Below are positions 1 to 10,222 of a stretch of DNA of 64,000 nucleotides, piece by piece. The position numbers and the translations under genes are program-made. Under the pieces are notes generated by a model, which saw only the letters and a list, made by a program, of their open reading frames with translations, ran no database searches and was not told the DNA's origin. How positions within the stretch are numbered: the stretch's first letter is position 1; each line of letters begins with the position of its first letter. Origin of the DNA: Linanthus parryae (Eukaryota > Streptophyta > Magnoliopsida > Ericales > Polemoniaceae); assembly GCA_023055425.1 (NCBI GenBank), contig JALGPY010000010.1:47673863-47737862 (forward strand), written 5' to 3'.

Positions 1-2
1 AC

Positions 3-662
3 GAGAGGTATGAATCGAAAAATAGGAAGTCTGCGGGCCATAGTTTCTTACTCATGCACCTAGCTCAGGATTGCGGGGCCAGCGTGTCTAAGGATGAGCG
101 AGACCTCAAACCCAAGGCATCGAGACACTTTGACAAAATCCCGGACCCGTTGAAAGATGTAGTTGTGATGGAGGCGGGGACTAGTTCTAGACCTCCTAAA
201 GGAAAGGCTAAGAAAAGAGCCTCTTCCTCTCGTGCAGCTCCTACGCCTCCAGCTCCTACTCCTCTAGCTCCTACTCCTCCCGTTCCACCTCAGCCTGTAC
301 CTCCACCTGTCATTGACCCTGGCCAGCCGAGTGTGAGCTTAGCGGACTTGATGGCCGAGTTGAGATTGACCAGGACTATGACCCTCACATCCCAGGGTCG
401 GTCCCGTGACTATGTTGCTGACATGAGTGCTAGGCAGTTTGAGCATCATCGCAGTAGCATGCGTAACTTAGGACAGGGACTACGTCAGGTGAGTCGGCAT
501 CAGCACCGTCAGGACCAGTGGTTAGAGGCATTGGCCACTCATGTGGGATTCCCGAGAGATAAGTGGCCTAGTGGCCAAGAGACCTACCCTGGTGCCTACG
601 GGTACCATTCGGATGCCTATTCCGGAGATCAGGACCAGGACGGCGAGGATTCGTCCGAGTAG
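3..662 (+). pseudogene. C-terminal part of an Athila/Tat-type 3' accessory ORF (partial at left edge)
   Basis: This reading frame is open from the window edge to a TAG at 660-662, about 219 codons, so its start is outside the window and the first ATG at 54 is internal. It has a lysine-rich stretch, then a proline-rich run built of repeated APTPP units (about residues 80-110), then a helical His/Gln/Arg-rich segment and an acidic Asp/Glu tail. This composition and the position just upstream of the 3' non-coding region match the accessory (env-position) ORF of plant Athila/Tat elements. No transmembrane segment is visible in the visible part. No function can be assigned. The visible part is intact; it is listed as pseudogene only because it is a fragment of a truncated element. 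Confidence 0.5.
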
Positions 663-2974
663 ACTTACCACCCCCTGCATTTGAATGCTGAGTCTTTTCG
701 CTTGACCTATGCATTCGTTGAGGACAACGAAGCGTTCAAGTGTGGGGGGTTTCTCAGCCTTTATTAGCCAAATCCGTGTCTGCATTCACCAGTTACATAT
801 AGGTCGTTTGTGTCGTATTGTGAGTCAGTTTTTGTAGTCAGTGTCGTGTTTATATATATTGTGTGTGTCGTATTGTGAGTAGTTTATGTTTAGTGCACGT
901 TTTATTTAATTGAGTCCACCTACCCGAGTTGAGTCAGTTTCGAGTCTTCTTTCGAGTCAGCCCATGCATATAGAGTAGGAATTATATATCTGAAAAAAAA
1001 ATGAAAATAATTAAAAAAATAAAAAATAAAAAAATAAAATAAAAAGAAATCTGAAAATTGAGAAAGGGCAATCAAAAGAAGCTTGAATTTGGAAAATCGA
1101 GGAGTGTGAGAACTTTAGGCATAGGGTATGACGTGTGACCGAGAAGGACAATTTGAGTTCCCCTTAGTATGTATAGAGAGACTTCCTTTACGGGAATACC
1201 TGCCTATTTTTAATACACTTAAATGATTTTCAAATCTAAAGTGTGTGCCTTGTTTTCTTACAAGAGTTGAGCTAGGTGTGAGCTAAACAAGCCGAACATT
1301 CATGTGTACGTCTTAGGTAGTCGCCAACCCGCCTCGTAGTGGCACACAGAACAGCTGTGCGAGGTGTGTATTAGAGCACTCACTGCTTATAGAACTTACC
1401 TTGTAGGACCACTAGTAAACCCTGTTTTGAACCTTGGATTCTTTGATAACCTCTGGACTTAGGGTGACGATTCTTGGCCTTCATCATCGATTGGTTAGAA
1501 TCACAGCTTTAGTGCGTCACGAGGGTGTTTGCAGTTGAGGGGGTTCAATGAGGGAGTACTTCATGATATATTTGAGTGAGTCTTACGTATCGCATGTACT
1601 TCATTTATGATTATCGAGGGGAATGCGAGGGTGAGTTAGAGTAGGCTTGCGCACTTCGGTGTGGCGGTGTTCCATGTCATTACACCATGGACACAGTTGT
1701 GGAGAGCCGTGAGTGCGTGACATCTAATACGCACGAATTGGGTTGGGTGATTTAATTGGTGGATCGTGCTAGGGATCATTTCTTTTCATCATCTTGGTGT
1801 AGGAGGATCGGTTGGATTAAGCACGAGACTTACATTGTTTTGATTAATTGAGAGGGGACATGGGTATATTCTAGTGTGGGGATGTCGACTTTTGACTACG
1901 GACATAGAGATTGAGCTTTTGACAACTCCATCCCCATACATGTACTTGGATTTGTTTGCGGCTTTGTTTGGTGGCACCCTGTATTTCATTGAGTTAAGGG
2001 GAGATGGATTTTAAGTGTGATATATATTCATTGGATTGTTTACTTCCTCCCCTTAACGTTTTTGTTTGGCTTGACACTTGGAAAACCACTCGAGATATAC
2101 ATTGTAGAAGTTGTGTTTTTGGATATTGAGAGATTTGAAAAAAAAAAAAAAACCGAAAAAAAAAACAGAAAAAAAGAGAAAAAAAGGAGAGATGAAATAA
2201 AGGAATAAAGTTTGAGCTTAATGAAGAACGAGTGGTGGAAGCAACTATTTCATTGACGGCGATGTTCATTTTATGCATGTTTCACGACGGTGGCCACGTA
2301 AATCGTTATTGTACCGGGGTTTGAGGGGATCGAGGGCCGGAGACGGTGAGTTTCGGGTTGCGGTTCCTATCACCGTGGTGAGGGTGTGTGAGATGTGGGT
2401 TTTAACGTGAGAATGTGACGCTTAGGAATTGTTACTACATGATTATCCTTTTGTCCTTAAGCCTTTACATTCTAACCCGTTAGCGGAATAGGAGCTCGGA
2501 CCTTGGATGTGGCTTAGCCTAGCGTAGCCTCTTATTTATCGGTACACGCGAAGAGGTAGGTTATTCTTACACTTAGTAAAGCTAGGCTTTCTATGCTAAC
2601 TAAGGGAAATTCTTGTTGTCGAGTTTAGTTGCAATTCATACCTCGTTCCTAGATTCTTCATCACTCCATGAGAACCGGTTTAAGCTAATTGAGATTGCCC
2701 GATCTCGCCTAAAAAGATATGTTGTGTATATATGTGTTTAGTAGGATCGAGTCATATAATTGCATTGCATCATATTGTTGCATCGTTGAGTCTTGTAGTG
2801 AGTCGTCGTGTGTATTGAGTCGGCTAATTGAGGTTAGTATGCAATTGGTAAGTTGAAAAGTATGCAATCGTCTTGGTTGGAATAGTTGACTCGAGAGGTG
2901 AGATGAGAGGAGAAAGGTTCGGATGATTTTTGATAGTTTGTGATTTAGATTGTTGCTCGGGACGCGCAACGGGT
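663..2974 (+). other. Non-coding 3' region of element A
   Basis: About 2.3 kb between the accessory ORF and the polypurine tract has no credible gene. It holds an A-rich stretch at about 991-1057 and another at about 2139-2190, both low complexity. Short ORFs here (for example 1789-1989 minus, 2017-2208 plus) have no recognisable domains and partly fall in the A-rich runs. Confidence 0.55.
738..749 (+). promoter_or_regulatory. Polypurine-tract-like motif directly after the accessory ORF
   Basis: The motif AAGTGTGGGGGG lies 75 bp after the accessory ORF stop and closely resembles the polypurine tract next to the LTR at 2975-2986. A third similar string (AGTGTGGGGATG) is at 1873-1884. They may be additional plus-strand priming sites; this is inference from sequence likeness. 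Confidence 0.4.
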
Positions 2975-2986
2975 AAGTGTGGGGAT
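2975..2986 (+). promoter_or_regulatory. Polypurine tract of element A
   Basis: AAGTGTGGGGAT sits three bases before the LTR start TGATAACTCC at 2990. This is the plus-strand priming site position for reverse transcription. Confidence 0.65.
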
Positions 2987-2989
2987 AGT

Positions 2990-4404
2990 TGATAACTCCA
3001 TATTTGGAGTTATATTCGTATATGTTTCCTTACCGTTTTGCGTGTAGTCCGATGCATTTTGATGGATTTTGGACCATTTCTTGCTAAAATTGGAGCATGT
3101 TGAGTCTTTGAATGTTAATGATGAGTCCGGGCACTTTTTGCATTAATTTAGACTATATTTTATCACGTTTGATCTTCCGGTATGTTTCTCGTGTTGTGGT
3201 TTTCAGGAACCGGGAGCTCGGGACATGGCATTGGAGCAAAAGTGAACTTCGGAAAAGTTGGAGGCTCAAAGGAATAATCGGGAAGTGAAGACGACGGGAA
3301 AAAGAGCAAGAAGATGGAGTTTTGTTGGTGGCTGCCCAGAAGTAATCGTACGATTACATGGAGGTAATCGTACGATTACCCCTCAGCCAAAATCTCATTC
3401 AGCAAGTAAACGCAGCAAGTAATCTTACGAAGTAAACGTAGAGGTAAACGCAGCATGTAATCGTACGATTACATCAAGGTAATCGTACGATTACCTTTGC
3501 TGCCAGGATCGGATTTTTGGGGAAATTTTGCTCTTTTGGCATAGTTTTGAGATGTTTGAGCCACGGAAGACTTAGGAAACATTGGGGAACGTGTTTGGCA
3601 TCAGAAAACACATTGGGAGACGTGCTTGGAGAGCTTGGAGCTAGGTTGGAGAGCTTGGATCATCCGTTTGGCTTCTAATCTTCGTTTCTTCTCCAGTTTT
3701 TGATATTGGATCATGAAACTTTGTATTTTGAACATGTTTATGCGTAGCTAAACGCTTATTTCGGGATATCTCGTAGGAAACTAGGGTTTGATCACTACGT
3801 ATTGTGATTTATGGATTTGCTTGCATGCTTTCTAGCTTAATTGATGAAGTTTTCTCTAGTTATGTGTATTTTACATCTTTCATCTATCTTTTCTATTAGT
3901 AGACGTATTAATAGGATTGTTTTAGGTTGTGAATGATAGAGGAATCTACATTCGTTGCCCGGAAACTTGAAATACACACTAGCCGTATCTAGGGTTGAGG
4001 AATCTTGCTAGTTAGCTAAGAACAAAGAGTAGAATTAATATCGTAATGCGTGTTTGAACTTGAGTAGGCTAGAGGAATCAGTTATGAGAGTTTAAGCATA
4101 GTTATTGGTTGAGACATCTTCAATATAAAATTGCTCGTTTAACTAGAACTAAAATTCATCGTGTTAGTAGAACATAAATCCAACGTAGTGTGAAATACCT
4201 AGTGATCCGTAGAGATATCCTGATTTTGACCCATTTTGAGAAACAACCAAATCAACTCGTGCTTATTAGTAGAAATAGAACAAAACAACTGCGCTTTGCC
4301 CACACGAAGAACAAATTTCGTAGTTAATTTACACGAAGTCTCTTGGGTCCGACAACCCGGATTTTCGGAATTTTATCACTACACCGACAACTGTGCACTT
4401 GCAG
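2990..4404 (+). repeat. 3' LTR of element A (3' end truncated)
   Basis: The LTR starts with TGATAACTCC. Its first bases form a short hairpin: ATAACTCCA pairs with TGGAGTTAT three bases later. Four copies of a perfect 16-bp palindrome lie 352-504 bp from the start. The end region (4343-4404, ending CACTTGCAG) resembles the end of the element O LTRs (ACACTTGCGACAGC), but the terminal CA is missing because element B begins at 4405. About 1.4 kb of LTR remains. Confidence 0.65.
3342..3494. repeat. Two pairs of 16-bp perfect palindromes in the element A LTR
   Basis: GTAATCGTACGATTAC, identical to its own reverse complement, occurs at 3342-3357, 3364-3379, 3457-3472 and 3479-3494. Within each pair the copies are 22 bp apart (6-bp spacer) and the pairs are 93 bp apart start to end. 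Between the pairs are degenerate half-sites such as AAGTAAACGCAGCAAGTAAT, suggesting an older, longer array. See the matching layout in element O. Confidence 0.95.
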
Positions 4405-4611
4405 TTGGAGCGTGTCATGTATGTAAAGAAGAAACTAAAGCATGGAATAAAAGCTTTAGAAGAACTCACCTTCTTGTTCAAGAGTGTTATCGAGAAAATT
4501 AGTTCTATCATTGAGGAAATTGATGTGGTTCAGCAAGAAGAACATGCTAATGATGAAGACAGTGAGGAAGAAGAAGGATATCAGGATGGAGATGAAGACC
4601 CAATCCCATAA
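4405..4611 (+). pseudogene. C-terminal fragment of the Sirevirus-like post-pol (env-position) ORF
   Basis: About 68 codons remain in frame, ending at a TAA at 4609-4611. The fragment is a charged, coiled-coil-like helix followed by a strongly acidic tail (runs of Glu/Asp such as EDSEEEEGYQDGDEDP). The minus-strand element D has a related region at 8503-10222 with an acidic end, which supports calling this the end of the ORF found downstream of RNase H in Sireviruses. The frame runs upstream into the element A LTR by chance. No function can be claimed. Confidence 0.5.
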
Positions 4612-4943
4612 ACTCTTGCCTACTCTTTCTTTCCCACTTCTTTTAAGTTTATTTTCAAATTTTTCCAAAGACTCTAATCCAACAATTTCTCATTCCTTTT
4701 TGATGAAAGTAAAAAAGGGGGAGAAATCTCAGGTTGTTTTTTATTTTGTTTCGTGACCTTTATTTTGGTCAGTAGGATTATCTGCAACTTATTTGTTTTC
4801 TGTTCAAGTTTATTATTGAATAAGTTGGATCTTTTTGGAACTTATGTGTTACTACTATTAGTGCTGTGTGCTAATCATTATTTTTTTTTGCAGAAACTAA
4901 GGCTCAAACAGATTGATGTTTTTTCTTTCACCAAGGGGGAGAT
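4612..4943 (+). other. 3' non-coding region of element B with two polypurine tracts
   Basis: AAGGGGGAG occurs at 4715-4723 and again at 4933-4941, the second ending two bases before the LTR. A T-run followed by GCAG at about 4884-4894 looks like a plant 3' splice site, so the region between the two tracts could be an intron; no transcript evidence is available. A short ORF at 4753-4971 has no domain. Confidence 0.5.
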
Positions 4944-6204
4944 TGTAAGTTCACATGTTTCACAGGCTTGAAATACAGAGCTATTTCAAGGCCTTGAACC
5001 AATTTTCGAAACCTTGAATCAGGTTGCACAGAGCTATTTCAAGGCCTTGAAACAGGATTCAAAGCTTTGAAACAATCTGACCTATATGCATATTCTAAGG
5101 GGGAGTTTTTCTAAATAATTCTAATCTTATTCTAACTCTCTCACCCCTATATGTGATATGTTATTACTTGATGATGAAAAACAAAAGCTTATGATTTATA
5201 TAGACTTCATTTGTTTAACCTGTTTGACTTAACTTTGTAGGGAAATTTTATTTCCTTGTTTGCAGGATTGGTTTCCTAATCTGGCTTTTGCAGGAAAGGA
5301 AACATGGAGAGAATGTGATTCTGTAATCAATCAGACACTCTTGGCAGCTTCTCTATCTTTTTAAAGACAAGATCTGAACACTATCTCTGAAGATTATGAT
5401 CAACTATTTGTTGGAGAAGGCTGTTAAAAGAGTCAAAGCTGTTGCCTACAAAACAAGAAGTTTGTTGCTAATCAGGGTAGATTTGCAGAGCATCTGAGCT
5501 GTATAAATAGAGCTCATTTTGAATCAACAACAGAGAACACTCAATGGGAAAAAAGAGAGAGACACATTTCAGGATTGACAAGCATCAAATAAGAACATCA
5601 TTCTCACAATCCATCTCACAGAAGATCACTGCAGTTTTACACTTCCAGTGTTATTCTGACTTGTACTCAATTTGTATATCATTCTCATGATACTTCTATC
5701 TCTCATTCTCAAGTATTTTTCAAAGTGAATAATAGAGAATTCTTAGTTATCAGTTAGCTAGAGCAGGTACTAGATAGGTTAGAGAGAACCACAAACTGTA
5801 AAAGAGTAAGGCATATCTCTGTGCTTGAGATCCAGGGCTTAGCTTTTGATTAATAAGAATTGTGTTGAAAATCCTGCAGGGAGAAGATCCCTGAGGTAGA
5901 GACGTATGTCCAAGTGGACTGAACTCTATGTGTCTCTTGCATTTACAGTTTCATTTGCAAACTTAATTTTTACTGCATTCAAACTAGTCTGTTTTTCAAG
6001 GGTTTGAAACTCTTTTCAAGGCCTTGAAAAAGACTTGTCTGTTTCTTTACGCAAACTGTATTCCAAAGGCTTGAACTTTTTTTCGAGGCCTTGAACTTCA
6101 TTGCTCTTCACAGAAACTTTCTTCTTTGCAAGTTTTACAAAAAGTTGGCATACTCTATTCAACCCCCCCTTCTAGAGTATCTGTGTTGTATTTCTACCTG
6201 ATAC
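4944..6204 (+). repeat. 3' LTR of element B
   Basis: The LTR starts TGTAAGTTCAC right after the polypurine tract and ends about 6204, by comparison with LTRs D and L, which end in GCCTGAATTACACA and TTGCCTACA (minus strand). Perfect palindromes TTCAAGGCCTTGAA lie at 4985-4998, 5038-5051 and 6015-6028, and TTCAAAGCTTTGAA at 5058-5071. A third AAGGGGGAG copy is at 5097-5105. A hairpin with an 8-bp stem (ATACTCTA/TAGAGTAT) around a C-run is at about 6150-6180. The terminal few bases are uncertain. Confidence 0.65.
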
Positions 6205-8286
6205 TCCCCTTTCAAAACCCTTTGAATTTTCATACCATACCCTTACCATGCCCATAATGTTAGTATCACATCAACATTTCATTTAGTACGTCATATATGC
6301 AAATTATATTGCGTTACTTTTCATACACTTGTCACACGTACAACTCATGTATTCCATAGACGGTCTTGCATCGCTTAGAGACCTTACCTCAGCAGGTTGT
6401 GAAACGTTTGGTTTAAGGTTCGAGGACGAAACTCTTTATAAGTGGGGAAGAATGAAATACCCCGTGTTAAAAGGACGGATAATATGGACATTTTAAACTA
6501 ACATGGGGGTAATTTAGTCATTTATAGATTTCTTTTGGCTTGAATTTTGAATTCCTATAGTATAATTTCTTAATCTTTAACTCGAGTCTTTCAAATAATA
6601 TCTCAAATTCTTAGTCCAATTATTTCCTAATTAATTCTTTTATTTTGCTACCCCGATATTATTCGTAATTATACTCAAGTATTCATGATACCGAAAACAA
6701 TCTTATTTTTTTGTAAAACTTATTCATGTTCCTAATCATAATTACCTAGTTAATTACCCGCAACCTACCCAATTACTACCGGCAATGAAATCACTCAGTT
6801 TTCTGAATTATCTAACAAATAAGTTTGTTTATTTTGGATAAATGGTGCCCATTACCTCTTATTAATGAGTCAGTTTACCTCCATTAATTTTATTAAAATC
6901 TAGTTCATTTCCCTGTTTACTACCCCGTTACCTAATCCCTCCATTAATGCATGTTTCTTATCATTTACCGATAAATACCCAACCCTCATCTTCCTTACTC
7001 TCAACATCTTCATCATTCTCTCTCTCCGTGTGTAAAATTATCCAGCCACCACCACCTTTATTCTTCACCAAATCTAATGAACCAACCCTCATTCCCCCCC
7101 CATCTCACTGTTGCTCGTACCCGTTGCCTCGGCCGACCAGTAGTAGCCCAGTAGCAGCATCCACAGTTCCAACTGCTAGCTGTACGTTGTAAACTAACAT
7201 CTCGCCCGTCACTTCTTCATTTCTGCCAAGACTTCTCAGACAAAGGATTTGTCCAATTCGAGGAGTTAGTCTATCTAGCTTGTTATTTCAGTTCAAGGTA
7301 AGTTAATGTGCCAGGCCTAGCGCGCCCTTCGTTCCTTTCGTGTCCATCTTGTTGTATTTTGTTAAAATCATGATTCATTTCTTTTTAGTACTTTACATCG
7401 TCTCCATAACTTGTTTTACTTAGAAATGAATCAATTTTTTATTTAAAAATAAATGCTCCGCACATCACATGAAATTAAAATGTGTAATTAACGTAAAGTG
7501 GAAAGACAGTTGTAGTGGGAGTTGGATTACTTGTTATTTTCTTATGGATACGGTCGTCATTTGGCTTATTATTGAGCTTGGTCACAGTTATCTCCGAGTC
7601 GCTCCTAGTACTCACCTTTCTGGGCGCAAGAACCTTAAGGGGTGTCGACACTTAAGGTCTAGGTTGATAGGTTATGGGATATTGAATGGCTACTGTACCC
7701 CATTTCAACCAACTATAAAAAAAGATTTTTCGGACTTGGTGAACAAATTGAATTTTGGGAAATGAAATACAATTTATGTTAAGCCCGAGTCGGACCATGG
7801 TTTTTGAAATGTTATTTCTGATACTTTTACATAAATGAAAATGTACGAAAATGAATATTTTTCACCAGACTCCTTACTTTTACATGGCTTTTGTTGAAAA
7901 ATTCATAAGTTTAGTATATTAACTATTTTTGGTTAAAAACATGTCTCTTACTCTATTTACATGCTTGGGCGTTATCTTACTTAGTTTGTGCTGACTTTTA
8001 GAAACTACGGTGTCATATTTTGTTTTAACCCAACACAGGTTTAGAGGTTGGAGGCTTGAACTTGGTGGGAACCGAGACTCACCTAGATTTAAATCACTAG
8101 TTCTTTACTTTAAAATGTTCAATGTAATTCCTATCGTGTTAGAATAAGTTGGTAGCCCTGTTTGAGGCTTGGGGGAATATGTCATAAAGTATTGGATTTA
8201 ATAATATTTGGATTATCTTGCTTTTGATTACACTCTTGAGTGACACCTCCCGGGTTCTCTGGTGTGGTAATTCTGAGGGTGTTACA
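6205..8286 (+). mobile_element. Element C: 3' end of a chromovirus-like Ty3/gypsy retrotransposon
   Basis: This plus-strand fragment has about 250 bp of 3' untranslated sequence containing TTCGAGGACGAA, a polypurine tract AAGTGGGGAAGAA ending near 6452, and a complete LTR. The CGAGGACGAA motif just before the LTR also occurs at the 3' end of element F (minus strand, about 19133-19147), and the two LTRs share short conserved stretches such as GTCGACACTTAAGGTCT and AACGTAAAGTGGAA. C is therefore a relative of F. All coding sequence is missing. Confidence 0.65.
6453..8286 (+). repeat. 3' LTR of element C
   Basis: The LTR runs from TGAAATACCCCGTG to GAGGGTGTTACA, a TG...CA structure with similar ends in inverted orientation, 1,834 bp long. 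It contains GTCGACACTTAAGGTCT at about 7646-7662, shared with LTRs of element F. ORFs inside (6947-7192, 7469-7765) have no domain and are taken as chance frames. No partner LTR or target-site duplication is visible. Confidence 0.7.
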
Positions 8287-8502
8287 TATTACATCACCAA
8301 AATAAAACAAATAAAACTACATAAAATAAAACCACATAAAACCACATATTCTCTCCCTCTTTTGACTTTCATCAAAAGAGTTAGAGGAAATATAGGACAT
8401 TGTTCAGAGTGTTTTAAAATAAAACTTTAAAAATTAAACAAAATTTGAAAAACTCCAAGGCTCTAAGATAGAAGAAAGAAATATATAGAAAGAAGAAGAG
8501 GT
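8287..8502 (-). other. 3' untranslated region of element D, truncated
   Basis: The minus strand contains TTTTGATGAAAGTCAAAAG followed by GAGGGAGAG, parallel to the TTTTTGATGAAAGTAAAAAAG and GGGGGAGAA at 4698-4724 of element B. It stops at 8287 against the LTR of element C; the rest of the region and the 3' LTR are missing. Confidence 0.5.
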
Positions 8503-10222
8503 TCAAGGCTTTGAGACTCCGTCTTCTACTTCAGCATCCTTCTTAGATTTATTCTTCCCTCCTCTGGCCTTGATCTTTATGTTGTCCTTTTCCTTGGCTG
8601 TATCAGCTTCTTCTTGTTCCTTCCCTGCTGATTCCGCATCACCTAAAGCTTCTTCATCACCAGTATCCTCTTCATTATCAGTAGCTTCATCACCACTTGA
8701 TTCAAACAACTCCGTTGAGGTAACACATTCTGGTACTTTTTTCTTCTTATTCAGCTTGGCTGCTTCTCCAATGACCATATCTGAATCAATTCTTTCTTCA
8801 TCCCCACTCTTAGAAAATGGTACTTTCTCCAGATTCATCCCTTTGATGATCATATCCCGCTTTGCTTCCATATAAGGCATCACAGTCTTGAATTTCCCAA
8901 CTTCCTTGCATAAGTCAAACTGACCCTGCCTTAGGTCCTAAAGTCCATCTTCCAGATAGCCTATCCTATCTATGATCTGTGAAATTCCAAGTTGGTTGAA
9001 GCTTTGGATGTGGTTACAGCTTTTGGTTTGATGAAATTCTTCTCTTTAAGCTCACCAGGAGATAGTTCAGAATATAACTTCCATCTCCCTTTTCCAGTTT
9101 GCACTACTCCAATCCTTTGGAGAGAATTCTCATCAACTAAAAAAATACCACTTGTTATCTTTTCCTTCTCCTTCACAAGTACTTCAAAATTCTCAAAGAA
9201 TAGAAGTAACAAGTTTGCATACGGTAAATATTGGTTTCTCGTCCTAGTGGCACAATAAACCATGTGTTCCATCACCACACTAGGCAGATCAATGTCAAAG
9301 CCCTGACATATCAGATAAATCAAGATCAGCACCCTATCAGTAACCAATTCCTTAGAATGTTCTCTTGGGACTACACATCTCAATATAATGGAGAATAAGA
9401 TTTTAGCCTCACAATTTAACGCATATTATGTTGATTATTTTGATCTAGATGGAGTACCCTCCTGAAAGAATTCAGCTTTGGATTTCTCCAACCACTCCTT
9501 CTCGTCAGGGTGTTTATCAACCCTATACTTCTTGGGAATTACTAAAACTTTGGAAAAATTTCTATGATCAAGTCTCATGTCAACACCAGCCACCCTAGAA
9601 GTTAAAACATAACTATAACCCTCCTCTTGCTCAATATTCAGATAAAATAGTCTGGTTAACCTAGGATATGCCACATAATTAGGGTTTATGATCTTCCAAA
9701 TAGATGAACCTCTAAGCTTTCTAATGCAGTTTAAATCCAAATTTTCCAACAAATCATTAGAAATCATACTGCAATATGCTACTTTAGCAGAAGCATAACC
9801 ATCCATCCAAATACCCTTAACTTCAGAACTTATAAACCAAGAATCAGGCAGTAAATTCTTACCATAGCTAGAAACCCCTTTGCCCTTAGTATTCACGGCT
9901 CTATGCTGACCCTTATCTTCTTCTATGGTGTATGATCACCCCTATTTTCTTCTTATGACTTCTTCTTCTCACCCTCTTTCTTCTTGCTGTCTCCCCGATC
10001 CTTCTTTCTTTCTCCTTGTTCCTTCCCAGAACCAGATCCTATTTCATGAAAATCCTTCTCCTTTCGGATCTTGTTTTCTGGAGGAGAAGACTCTTGCATG
10101 CTTGTAGTTTTTTCATAATCTGAGTCTGATATTGTGATCTCTGCCTTTCTATTTGCCCTTCTCTTCTTCTCCACTGATGAACCTTGACTCTTCTGCTGAA
10201 TCCATTGTGATTTTCGCTCCAT
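8503..10222 (-). pseudogene. Post-pol (env-position) ORF of Sirevirus-like element D, broken
   Basis: Four consecutive minus-strand frames (10222-9953, 9896-9435, 9383-8970, 8883-8503) in three phases together span about 1.7 kb and read as one original protein. The N-terminal part is Lys/Arg/Ser-rich and looks disordered (an RKAEITISDSDYEK segment), the middle is a folded-looking region with conserved Trp/Tyr (DSWFISSEVKGIWMDG), and the C-terminal part is coiled-coil-like then acidic (SGDEATDNEEDTGDEEALG). The position between RNase H and the 3' LTR is that of the extra ORF of Sireviruses. No signal peptide or transmembrane segment is obvious, so an envelope role is not supported by the sequence. 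Confidence 0.5.

Larger units (their letters stand above)
1..4404 (+). mobile_element. Element A: 3' part of an Athila-like Ty3/gypsy retrotransposon
   Basis: The block contains the end of a 3' accessory ORF, a long non-coding 3' region, a polypurine tract and an LTR that starts TGATAAC, in the order expected for the 3' end of an Athila-type element on the plus strand. The 5' part lies outside the window. The LTR is cut at about 4404, just after a GTGCACTTGCAG stretch, where Sirevirus-like sequence (element B) begins without any visible target-site duplication. The Athila assignment rests on the TGATAAC start, the GTGTGGGGAT polypurine tract and the long 3' non-coding region; a Tat-type element is the alternative. 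Confidence 0.65.
4405..6204 (+). mobile_element. Element B: 3' end of a Sirevirus-like Ty1/copia retrotransposon
   Basis: The block begins inside the last part of an acidic, coiled-coil ORF, continues through a 3' non-coding region with AAGGGGGAG polypurine tracts, and ends with an LTR of about 1.26 kb. Everything upstream of the ORF tail is missing. The LTR is related to those of D and L: all share the palindrome family TTCAARGCYTTGAA and a hairpin with a long C/G run near the 3' end. An extra ORF after pol and repeated AAGGGGGAG strings are traits known for Sireviruses. Confidence 0.65.

Noticed and set aside
2017..2278. Lys-rich plus frame and Phe-rich minus frame
   Set aside because: They come from an A-rich tract in the non-coding 3' region of element A.
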